Source of the DNA: DATLLJ01 sp035537875
GTDB lineage: Bacteria > Acidobacteriota > Vicinamibacteria > Vicinamibacterales > CAVVIG01
Assembly: GCA_035537875.1 (NCBI GenBank)
Contig: DATLLJ010000037.1
Span: 62,001 to 126,000 of the forward strand
Length of the DNA: 64,000 nucleotides
Direction of reading: 5' to 3'
Shown here: positions 44,147 to 52,500 of the stretch, in pieces
Position numbering within the stretch: the first letter of the stretch is position 1
Layout: every line of letters starts with the position of its first letter
The notes under the pieces: model-generated
The model's input: only the letters and a program-made list of their open reading frames with translations
What the model was told of the DNA's origin: nothing
Databases searched by the model: none
Position numbers and translations under genes: made by a program

Positions 44147-45859
44147 ATGTCCCGAACGCCTCTGGCCGGCGTCGCGACCGTGCTGTGCCTGATGACCGGG
44201 CCGGCGGGATCGGCCCCCATCCTCCGCGCGGCGGACGCGAACCTGTTTCCCATCCTGCAGTCCGAGCTCCAGCGCAACTTTCAGATTCTCAGCAAGCAGG
44301 CCGACCCCGCGTATTTCATGAGCTACGCGGTTCACGATACGCGGACGGCTCTGATTCAGGCATCGGTTGGTGCGCTGCAGCGCAGCGACGACTCCCGCAG
44401 CCGATCGGCGACCGTTGAAGTGCGGGTTGGAGACTACGCCCTCGACAACACGCACCCGATCCGCGGCGACACCAGGGGTGGTCCGCGCGTCAGTCAGGTC
44501 TCGCTGCCGCTGATGGATGAAGAAAAGCCGATCCGCCTGGCGCTCTGGCGCGCCACCGACCGCACCTTCAAGCAGGCCAGCGAGGCGCTCACTCGCGTCC
44601 GCTCCAATATCGCAGCGAAGGTTAAGGAAGAAAACCCGGCGGGCGACTTTTCACAGGAGGAGGCGCAGCAGTATACCGGCGACCCGGTCAGCTTCACCCT
44701 GGACGCCGCTGCGTGGGAGGATCGCCTGCGGAGGGTCTCGGCGCCGTTCGCCAATGAGCCCTTCGTGTTTCGCAGCGACGTCTCGCTGTCCGTGGAATCG
44801 GATAACCGGTATTACGTCAACAGCGAGGGATCGCAGGTCGCGACCGGCGGGATTGCCTGGCGCTTGTTCATCCAGGCCGCCACGAAGGCCGACGACGGGA
44901 TGGAGCTTCCGCTCTACACGAGCTACTTCGCCACCTCGCCCGAGGGATTGCCGGACGAAACCAAGCTTTTGGCTGACGTGCGGGGCATGATCGAGCTTCT
45001 GTTGCGGCTGCGCAAGGCGCCGCTCGTCGATCCGTACTCGGGGCCGGCAATCCTCTCGGGACGGGCCGCCGGCGTGTTCTTCCATGAAATCTTCGGCCAT
45101 CGCATCGAAGCCAGCCGGCAGCGGAACGCCGATGACGGGCAGACGTTCGTGAGCCGCATCGGCCAGCCGGTCCTGCCGACGTTTCTGAGCGTGGTCTTCG
45201 ACCCGACCGTGAAGAAGACAGGCGACGTCGAGCTGATGGGCCACTATCTGTACGACGATCAGGGCGTCAAGGCGAGGCGCGTGACGGTCGTGGATCAAGG
45301 CATTCTTCGCAACTTCCTCGTCGATCGCTCGCCGGTGCGCGATTTCGTCCGCTCGAACGGCCACGGGCGGGCGCAGGCTGGATTCCACCCCGTGTCGCGG
45401 CAGTCGAACATGATCGTGGAGTCGAGTCGCACCGTGGCGGGGGCAGAGCTGCTGAACATGCTGCGAGACGAAGCGCGGCGTCAGGGCAAACCGTTCGGGC
45501 TGCTGTTCGACAACATCGAAGGCGGGTTCACGAACACCGGACGCGGCTCGCCCAACGCCTTCAACGTGTTGCCGAACGTCGTCTACAAGATCTACACGGA
45601 CCCGGCGCGCGAACCCGAGCTCGTTCGAGGTGTCGATCTCATCGGCACGCCGCTGTCGGCGTTCGGCAAGATCATCGCGACCGGTGACACCGTGGACATC
45701 TTCAATGGCGTGTGCGGGGCGGAGAGTGGCGGCGTCCCCGTGTCTGCCTCATCGCCACCGTTGCTCGTGAGCGAAGTCGAGGTGCAGAAGAAGGATCAAT
45801 CCGTCGACGCGCTCCCGATACTGTCTGCGCCCGCGTTGATCGGGAACCGCAAGTCGTGA
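44147..45859 (+). CDS. Secreted TldD-like zinc metallopeptidase
   Basis: 570 residues. A signal peptide (MSRTPLAGVATVLCLMTGPA) precedes an N-terminal domain of TldD/PmbA type and the zinc motif HEIFGH (His313-His318), matching the HExxxH of TldD. GHGRAQAGFHPVSRQSNMIV and LFDNIEGGFTNTGRGSPNAF, typical of the C-terminal half, follow. TldD normally works with TldE/PmbA in the cytoplasm to trim unfolded or leader peptides (family knowledge). Here both partners carry export signals. TATCAT six bases before the ATG and no Shine-Dalgarno sequence suggest a leaderless transcript. The second subunit-like gene follows 40 bases downstream. Confidence 0.88.
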   Translation: MSRTPLAGVATVLCLMTGPAGSAPILRAADANLFPILQSELQRNFQILSKQADPAYFMSYAVHDTRTALIQASVGALQRSDDSRSRSATVEVRVGDYALDNTHPIRGDTRGGPRVSQVSLPLMDEEKPIRLALWRATDRTFKQASEALTRVRSNIAAKVKEENPAGDFSQEEAQQYTGDPVSFTLDAAAWEDRLRRVSAPFANEPFVFRSDVSLSVESDNRYYVNSEGSQVATGGIAWRLFIQAATKADDGMELPLYTSYFATSPEGLPDETKLLADVRGMIELLLRLRKAPLVDPYSGPAILSGRAAGVFFHEIFGHRIEASRQRNADDGQTFVSRIGQPVLPTFLSVVFDPTVKKTGDVELMGHYLYDDQGVKARRVTVVDQGILRNFLVDRSPVRDFVRSNGHGRAQAGFHPVSRQSNMIVESSRTVAGAELLNMLRDEARRQGKPFGLLFDNIEGGFTNTGRGSPNAFNVLPNVVYKIYTDPAREPELVRGVDLIGTPLSAFGKIIATGDTVDIFNGVCGAESGGVPVSASSPPLLVSEVEVQKKDQSVDALPILSAPALIGNRKS

Positions 45860-45899
45860 CCTGCGTACCGGGCGGATCGGACAGGGGTACGAGGTGCGA

Positions 45900-47576
45900 A
45901 TGAAACCGGCACGAATCACGACGGCCGTCGCGCTCGTCATCGCGCTCTTGTTCGCGTCGGCGCCTGGCGCCCAGGACACCCCGCTGATGTCAGCCATGCA
46001 GGACGAAATGCGCCGGTCGATGACCGAGCTTCGACTGCCTGGCGAGCCAGGACCGTACTACGTCGAGTACGAAGTCAACGATCTCGTATCCATGCGAGCT
46101 GTCGCACGGCTCGGTGGCATCGTCGACGATCTGGCCGATCGGGGCCGAACGCTGCAGGTGCAGGTCCGCGTCGGCGACTATGCGTTCGACAACTCGCGAT
46201 TCATCACCCAGGACCGCGGCGCTCGCGCGCCGGCGCTTTCCGAACTGACGGCATCGCTCGATGACAACTACGACGCGATGCGCCAGCAGCTGTGGCTCAC
46301 GACGGATGCGGCGTACAAACACGCCGTCAATGTCTTCGCGAGAAAGAAGGCGACGTTTCAGAATCGAACCGTCGCCGATGCGATTCCAGATTTCTCGCGC
46401 GACACCCCCAACGACGTCGTTGAGACCACCGTGGCACCAAGACCCCAGGGCCGTGAATGGGTCGAGCGCGCCAGAGAGCTGTCCGCCATATTCGCGGCGA
46501 CCGGAGGGCTGGAGGGTTCGGAGGTCTGGCTGTCGGAGACCCACGGGAACCGGTATTACCTGAACAGCGAGGGCTCGAAGACGGTGACGCCTGTGGGCTC
46601 GGCGTACCTGCGGATTGCCGCCGAGGCGCAGGCTGAAGACGGGGCGACTGTCCGCGATCTGGTCGTCATGATCGAACGCACGCTCGACGATCTGCCGCCG
46701 ATGGAACAGCTTCGTATGATGGTGGCCGACGTCGCGAATCGGACCAGGATCCGGCGATCGGCCGGGGTCGGCGAGGAGTTCACGGGCCCCGTGCTCGTCG
46801 AAGGCCAGGCGAGCGCCCAACTCGTCCGGCAGACGCTCGTGCCGCTGCTCCTGGCGCGGCGGCCGGCGGACGCCGAGAACCAGCGGTTCGGGCAGGGCCA
46901 GGGACAGGCGACGCCGTTCCTGACACGCATCGGTTTGCGCGTGTTGACCGATTCGTTTTTCGTGAGCGATACCCCGTCGGTGCGCCAATTGGACGGCCGC
47001 CCCGTCGCCGGCGCCTATCTAGTCGACGACGAGGGCGTGCTGGCGAAAGATGTCTCGCTCGTCGAGAAAGGGCGGCTCGTCACGCTGCTGACCGGCCGGA
47101 CGCCTCAGAGAAGACTCCTCAAGTCCACCGGACACGGGCGCTCAGGCACCGTGCATGCCGGGGTGTTTCAGATGAGCAGCACCGAGGCGATTCCGTTGCC
47201 GCAGCTCAAAACGAAGTACCTCGACCTGCTGAAGCTTCAGGACAAGTCCTTCGGCTACATCGTCCGTTCGATCGCGCCGCCCGGAGAGGCGCCCGGTGGA
47301 CAGGGCGGCGGCCCGGTGATTCTCGACATCGTGAAGGTCACGCTGGATGGTCGGGAAGAGCCGGTACGTGGCCTCCGTTTCGGCGACGTCCCGCCGTCAG
47401 CCTTCAGGGACATTCTCGAAGCCTCGCAGGAGCGCACGCTCGAGAACTACCGCATCAACGTGGTCGGTGCGGCATCCGTCATCGCGCCGAGCATGATTTT
47501 CGAGGAGCTCGAGATCGAGCAGACGCGGGAGATCGTGCAGAAGCCGCCGCTTGTGCCGTCTCCGCTGGCGCCGTAG
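45900..47576 (+). CDS. Secreted PmbA/TldE-like partner without the zinc motif
   Basis: 558 residues. A signal peptide (ITTAVALVIALLFASAPGAQ) is followed by the same two-domain architecture as the preceding gene (NRYYLNSEGSKTVTPVGSAY; STGHGRSGTVHAGVFQMSS). Where the first protein has HEIFGH this one reads RQTLVPLLL, so no metal site. This mirrors the TldD/TldE division of labour, in which only TldD binds zinc. The two therefore probably form an exported heterodimeric peptidase. The ATG at 45900 is chosen because GAGG lies five bases upstream; a GTG at 45894 is the alternative. Confidence 0.87.
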   Translation: MKPARITTAVALVIALLFASAPGAQDTPLMSAMQDEMRRSMTELRLPGEPGPYYVEYEVNDLVSMRAVARLGGIVDDLADRGRTLQVQVRVGDYAFDNSRFITQDRGARAPALSELTASLDDNYDAMRQQLWLTTDAAYKHAVNVFARKKATFQNRTVADAIPDFSRDTPNDVVETTVAPRPQGREWVERARELSAIFAATGGLEGSEVWLSETHGNRYYLNSEGSKTVTPVGSAYLRIAAEAQAEDGATVRDLVVMIERTLDDLPPMEQLRMMVADVANRTRIRRSAGVGEEFTGPVLVEGQASAQLVRQTLVPLLLARRPADAENQRFGQGQGQATPFLTRIGLRVLTDSFFVSDTPSVRQLDGRPVAGAYLVDDEGVLAKDVSLVEKGRLVTLLTGRTPQRRLLKSTGHGRSGTVHAGVFQMSSTEAIPLPQLKTKYLDLLKLQDKSFGYIVRSIAPPGEAPGGQGGGPVILDIVKVTLDGREEPVRGLRFGDVPPSAFRDILEASQERTLENYRINVVGAASVIAPSMIFEELEIEQTREIVQKPPLVPSPLAP

Positions 47577-47580
47577 GGAA

Positions 47581-47622
47581 GGCTCAGGGCTTAAGGCTCA
47601 GGGCTTAAGGCTCAGGGCTTAA
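47581..47622 (+). repeat. Three perfect tandem copies of a 14-bp unit (left arm)
   Basis: GGCTCAGGGCTTAA occurs at 47581-47594, 47595-47608 and 47609-47622, followed by a broken fourth copy (GGCTCA). The right arm carries the same unit inverted. Confidence 0.95.
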
Positions 47623-47683
47623 GGCTCACGTCTCAAGCCTTGAGGTTCAGGGGCCTTGGACCCGGGTTTGCTCGCCCCTTGAC

Positions 47684-48047
47684 GTGAGCCGCGACCACCG
47701 AAAGCTTCGCGTCTTCGTTCTCGCCGACGCGCTGGTGCCAACGGTCTACGCCATCAGTCAGAATCTTCCGGCTTGCTGAGCGGTTCGGCCTTCAAATGCA
47801 ACTGAGGCGAGCCGCGGTCTCAGTCGCCTCCAACATCGTTGAAGGATGTGCACGCCGGTCGACGAAGGAGTATCTCAATTTTCTCAATATCGCCGCCGGG
47901 TCTGCCAGCGAGGCTCGTTATCTCACGGATCTCTGTTGTCGACTTGGCTTCCTGCCCGAAGCTGGGGCGCAGCCGGTTGTCGCAGGTTACACGGACCTCG
48001 CAGCGGGCCTCGAAGCTCTTATCCAGTCCCTGAGCCTTAAGCCCTGA
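47684..48047 (+). pseudogene. Four-helix-bundle (S23/IVS-family) protein gene with a +1 frameshift
   Basis: A GTG at 47684 starts DHRKLRVFVLADALVPTVYA, the usual N-terminal helix, but the frame stops at 47777 after LPAC. One base later in frame the protein resumes ERFGLQMQLRRAAVSVASNI, VEGCARRSTKEYLNFLNIAA and GSASEARYLTDLCCRLGFLP, helices 2 to 4. Removing the T at 47777 joins them into about 120 residues, the family's usual size. A shorter 83-residue product from ATG 47796 is also possible. The last residues (SLKP) and the stop are encoded by the right inverted repeat. Homologues are 23S intervening-sequence proteins and the Avd accessory proteins of retroelements (family knowledge). Function unknown. 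Confidence 0.7.
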
Positions 48048-48070
48048 GCCTTAAGCCCTGAGCCCTAAGC
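48027..48070 (-). repeat. Inverted copies of the 14-bp unit (right arm)
   Basis: Two full copies of TTAAGCCCTGAGCC (48037-48050, 48051-48064) are preceded by a nine-base partial copy and followed by the degenerate CTAAGC. They pair over 37 bases with the left arm and run up to the gltD stop codon. Confidence 0.95.
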
Positions 48071-49515
48071 TACGCCAGCGGCGCCGGTAGATCCGACCTG
48101 CCCATCAAGAACGCGTCGACGCCGCGAGCCGCGCTTCGACCTTCGGCGATCGCCCAGACGATGAGCGACTGCCCGCGCTGCATGTCGCCGGCCGTGAAGA
48201 TGCCGGGCACGCTCGTCATCCACGTGCCGTCACGCCACACGTTGCCTCGATCGGTCATGCGCACGCCGAGTTGATCGAGCATGCCGTTGCGTTCGGGTCC
48301 AAGGAACCCCATCGCGAGGAGGACGAGCTCCGCTTTGAGCTCGAAGTCGGATCCGGGCACCGGCTCGAAGCTCATGCGTCCGTCTTTGATGACCGAGGCG
48401 ACCTGAATGGCGTGGAGTGTCGACACTCGTCCCTCTGCGTCGCCCTTGAAGCGCTGGGTGGAGATGGAGTACAGCCGGTCGCCCCCTTCTTCGTGAGCCG
48501 TTGATACGCGAAAGATATTCGGCCAGAGCGGCCACGGGTTGCTTTCGGCGCGGCTGTCTGGCGGTCGTGCGAGCAGCTCGAGCTGATGGACGTGTCGAGC
48601 GCCCTGACGATGGGCCGTGCCGAGACAGTCCGCGCCGGTATCGCCGCCGCCGATGATGATGACGTGCTTGTCGGCGGCGGTGATCAACTCTTCGGCGACG
48701 CGATCGCCCTCGCAGATGCGGTTCTGCTGCGTCAGGTATTCCATCGCGAAATGGATGCCGCGCAGCTCGCGCCCGGGGACGTTGAGATCGCGTGGCGCAG
48801 TCGAGCCGCCGGCAAGCACGATCGCGTCGTAATCGCGCCGCAGCTCGTCGACCGGCACGTGGACCCCGACGTTGGCGCCAGTCCTGAACTCGACGCCCTC
48901 CCCGCGCATCACGGCGAGCCGGCGTTCGAGAAACCGCTTTTCCATCTTGAACTCGGGGATGCCGTAACGCAGCAGGCCGCCGATGCGGTCGGCGCGCTCG
49001 AGAACGGTCACGAGATGGCCGGCGCGGTTCAGCTGGTCGGCAGCGGCGAGGCCGGCCGGGCCTGAGCCGACGACGGCGACGCGTTTGCCGGTGCGAACCA
49101 GGGGGGGACGCGACGTCACCCAGCCTTCGTCGAACGCCCGATCGACGATCGACACCTCGATCGCCTTGATCGTCACCGGTTCGTTGTTGATGCCGAGCAC
49201 GCACGATCCCTCGCACGGCGCAGGACACAACCGTCCGGTGAACTCCGGAAAATTGTTCGTGGCGTGCAGCCGATCGATCGCGGCGTGCCACCGATCGCGA
49301 TAGACGAAATCGTTCCAGTCAGGAATGAGATTGCCGAGCGGACACCCCTGGTGGCAGAAGGGGATGCCGCAGTCCATGCAGCGGGCGGCCTGTTCTTTCA
49401 GCGCCGCCTCCGGGTACGGGACGTACACCTCGCGCCAGTCGTGGATGCGAACGGGAACCGGCCGTGTTGGCGCCTTCTTCCTTGCGATCTCGACGAACCC
49501 TGTCACTTTGCCCAT
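48070..49515 (-). CDS. gltD: Glutamate synthase small subunit
   Basis: 481 residues. The N-terminal cysteine-rich Fe-S part (RCMDCGIPFCHQGCPLGNLI; LCPAPCEGSCVLG) is followed by an FAD-binding GxGxxG (VAVVGSGPAGLAAADQL), an NADPH-binding GxGxxG (HVIIIGGGDTGADCLGTA) and the closing FAD motif GIFTAGDMQRGQSLIVWAIA. It supplies electrons from NADPH to GltB in ammonium assimilation. It begins 34 bases after gltB and clearly shares its operon. Its stop lies against the right edge of the four-helix-bundle element, which may provide the transcription end. Confidence 0.97.
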   Translation of the reverse strand: MGKVTGFVEIARKKAPTRPVPVRIHDWREVYVPYPEAALKEQAARCMDCGIPFCHQGCPLGNLIPDWNDFVYRDRWHAAIDRLHATNNFPEFTGRLCPAPCEGSCVLGINNEPVTIKAIEVSIVDRAFDEGWVTSRPPLVRTGKRVAVVGSGPAGLAAADQLNRAGHLVTVLERADRIGGLLRYGIPEFKMEKRFLERRLAVMRGEGVEFRTGANVGVHVPVDELRRDYDAIVLAGGSTAPRDLNVPGRELRGIHFAMEYLTQQNRICEGDRVAEELITAADKHVIIIGGGDTGADCLGTAHRQGARHVHQLELLARPPDSRAESNPWPLWPNIFRVSTAHEEGGDRLYSISTQRFKGDAEGRVSTLHAIQVASVIKDGRMSFEPVPGSDFELKAELVLLAMGFLGPERNGMLDQLGVRMTDRGNVWRDGTWMTSVPGIFTAGDMQRGQSLIVWAIAEGRSAARGVDAFLMGRSDLPAPLA

Positions 49516-49549
49516 GAGAATAAGAATTGAGTCAGATGACTAGATTCTT

Positions 49550-52500
49550 TTACCCTGCCCCCACCAGCTCGGCGAACTCGACCGGCCGGCCCTGAGCGGC
49601 GGCGACGGCCTGCGCGGTCAGCACGCGCTTGTAGTCGCGCGGCATCACCTTGACGAACAACGCGGCCATGTCGCGCCATGCTTCGAGCACCCTCGCGGCA
49701 TGGTCGCTGCCGGTGTACAAGACGTGGCGGCGGATCAGATCGCGGACCAGATCGACGTCCTCCGCCGAATCGAGCGCTTCGAGCTCGACCATCTCCCGGT
49801 TGCAGCGCTTGGCGAACGTCCCGGTGATGTCGAGTACGTAGGCGATGCCACCCGACATGCCGGCCGCAAAGTTGCGGCCGGTCTTGCCAAGCACGACGAC
49901 GCGGCCGCCGGTCATGTACTCGCACCCGTGGTCGCCGACGCCTTCGACGACCGCGAACGCCCCGCTGTTGCGGACGGCAAAGCGCTCGCCCGCGACGCCG
50001 CGGAAATACGCCTCGCCGCTCGTGGCCCCATAAAGAGCGACGTTGCCGATGATGATGTTCTCTTCGGGAACGAACGTGGCCTGTTTGGGCGGGTAGACGA
50101 TGACTTTTCCGCCCGACAGGCCCTTGGCGATGTAGTCGTTGGCGTCGCCCTCGAGTTCGAGGGTGATGCCCCTGGGGACGAAGGCGCCGAAGCTTTGGCC
50201 GGCCGATCCCTTGAACCGAAGAGAGATCGTGTTATCGGGGAGCCCCGCGGCGCCGTACCGGCGGGTCACGTGGTACCCGAGCATCGTGCCGACGGTGCGA
50301 TTGACGTTGCGGATGGGCAGCTGCAGTGCAACGGGGGTCCCGCGTTCGATCGCGTTCGCGCACTGGACGATGAGCTCGTTGTCCAGCGCACCAGCCAGCC
50401 CGTGATCCTGTGCCGTGACGCACCGCCGCGGCGCGTCGGGGGCGACGGGGGGCTGGTAAAGGATTGCCGAGTAGTCGAGGCCCCTGGCTTTCCAGTGGTC
50501 GACCGCCTGATGGAAGTTCAAGCAATCGACTCGGCCGATCATCTCGTCCATGGTCCGGAATCCAAGCGCCGCCATGTATTCGCGCACTTCCTGCGCAACG
50601 AAGCGGAAGAAGTTCTCGACGAACTCCGGCTTGCCGGTGAAATTCTTCCGCAGCTCCGGATCCTGCGTCGCGATGCCGACCGGACATGTATTCAGATGAC
50701 AGACGCGCATCATCACGCAGCCAGAGACCACGAGGGGAGCCGTGGCGAAGCCGAACTCCTCGGCGCCGAGCAGCGCGGCAATCGCCACGTCACGGCCGGT
50801 CTTCAGCTGTCCATCCACCTGCACCACGATGCGATCGCGGAGCCGGTTCATCATCAGCACCTGCTGCGTTTCCGCGAGACCAAGCTCCCACGGGATGCCG
50901 CCATGTTTGATGCTGGTCTGGGGTGAGGCGCCCGTGCCGCCATCATGTCCGGAAATCAACACCACATCGGCATGCGCCTTCGAGACGCCCGCCGCAACCG
51001 TGCCGACGCCAGCCGTGGCGACCAGCTTCACGTGGATCCGCGCCGTGGGATTGGCGTTCTTCAGGTCGTGAATCAGCTGCGCGAGATCCTCGATCGAATA
51101 GATGTCGTGATGCGGCGGCGGCGAGATGAGGCCGACTCCCGGCGTTGCGTAGCGGACCTTCGCAATCCAGGGGTAGACCTTGTGGCCGGGGAGCTGACCG
51201 CCTTCGCCGGGCTTCGCCCCCTGCGCCATCTTGATCTGGAGATCCCGGGCATTGACGAGGTACTCGCTTGTCACGCCGAAGCGCGCTGACGCCACCTGCT
51301 TGATCGCGCTGTTGCGCGAGTCGCCGTTCGGATCCGGCCGGTACCGGGCCGGATCCTCGCCCCCTTCCCCCGTGTTCGACTTGCCGCCGAGGCGGTTCAT
51401 CGCGATCGCGAGGGTTTCGTGCGCTTCCTGGCTGATCGATCCGTACGACATCGCTCCGGTCGCAAAACGCTTGACGATGACTTCGACCGGTTCGACTTCG
51501 TCGATCGGCACCGGGGCGACCGCTTTCAGCTCGAGCAGGCCACGAAGCGTTGCCCGGTGGCGGCTCTGGTCGTCGACCAGTCGGCTGTATTCCTTGAAGA
51601 TGGCGTACTGGCCCGTACGCGTCGCATGCTGCAGCTTGAAGACGGTGTCCGGATTGAACAGGTGATACTCCCCGTCGCGCCTCCATTGATATTCGCCGCC
51701 CGATTCGAGCTCGGCCGGGGCGCCGGCGAGGTTGTGAAACGCCCGGCGATGCCTCTCGATCGTCTCCGCCGCGACGATGTCGATTCCGACGCCGCCGATC
51801 CGCGACGCCGTCCATGTGAAGTACTTGTCGATGAAGGGGCGGTTGAGTCCGACCGCCTCGAAGATCTGCGCGCCGCAATAGCTTTGCAGCGTCGAGATGC
51901 CCATCTTCGACATCACCTTGAGGATGCCCTTGTTGAGCGCCTTGATGTAGTTCTTGACCGCCTGGGCGTGCGTGACGCCGACCAGGATGCCCTGCCGGAT
52001 CATGTCGTCGAGCGTTTCGAACGCGAGGTAGGGATTGACCACGCCGGCGCCGTAGCCGAGGAGCAGCGCGCAGTGGTGGACCTCGCGGGCGTCGCCGGAC
52101 TCGACGACCAGCGCGCAGCGCGTGCGGGTGCCTTCGCGGACCAGATGGTGGTGCACGCCGGCCGTCGCGAGCAGGCTCGGAATTGGCGCCAGGTCGCGAT
52201 CCGTGCCGCGATCGGACAGGATGAGGATGTTGTACCCGGCTTCGACCGCCTTGCTGGCGGCATCCTTCAGGCGCTCGAGCGCGAGCTCGAGGCTCGCGCC
52301 ATTGCCCCGCGGATCGAACACCATCTGCAGCGTCGTCGATCGGAACCCGGGGTAATAGAGGTGCCGCACCTTGGCGAGCTGGTCGTTGTCGATCACGGGG
52401 TACTTGATCGCGATCTGGTGACACGACTCGGGACGCGGATCGAGCAGGTTGCCTTCTGGGCCGATGGTCGATCCCATCGCCGTCACCAGTTCCTCGCGAA

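Larger units (their letters stand above)
47577..48070 (+). mobile_element. Repeat-bounded four-helix-bundle (IVS-like) element
   Basis: About 494 bases fill the whole space between the stops of two convergent genes. The ends are 37-bp perfect inverted repeats (47581-47617 and 48028-48064), each built from a tandem 14-mer GGCTCAGGGCTTAA. Between them lies one gene of the four-helix-bundle family first known from 23S rRNA intervening sequences. There is no transposase, so movement would need a host or trans-acting enzyme. No target-site duplication is obvious. Calling it mobile is inference from structure. Confidence 0.6.

Noticed and set aside
47577..48070. Element read as a CRISPR-like or simple tandem repeat array
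   Set aside because: Units are contiguous without spacers, and the two arms are inverted relative to each other around a gene, so terminal inverted repeats fit better.
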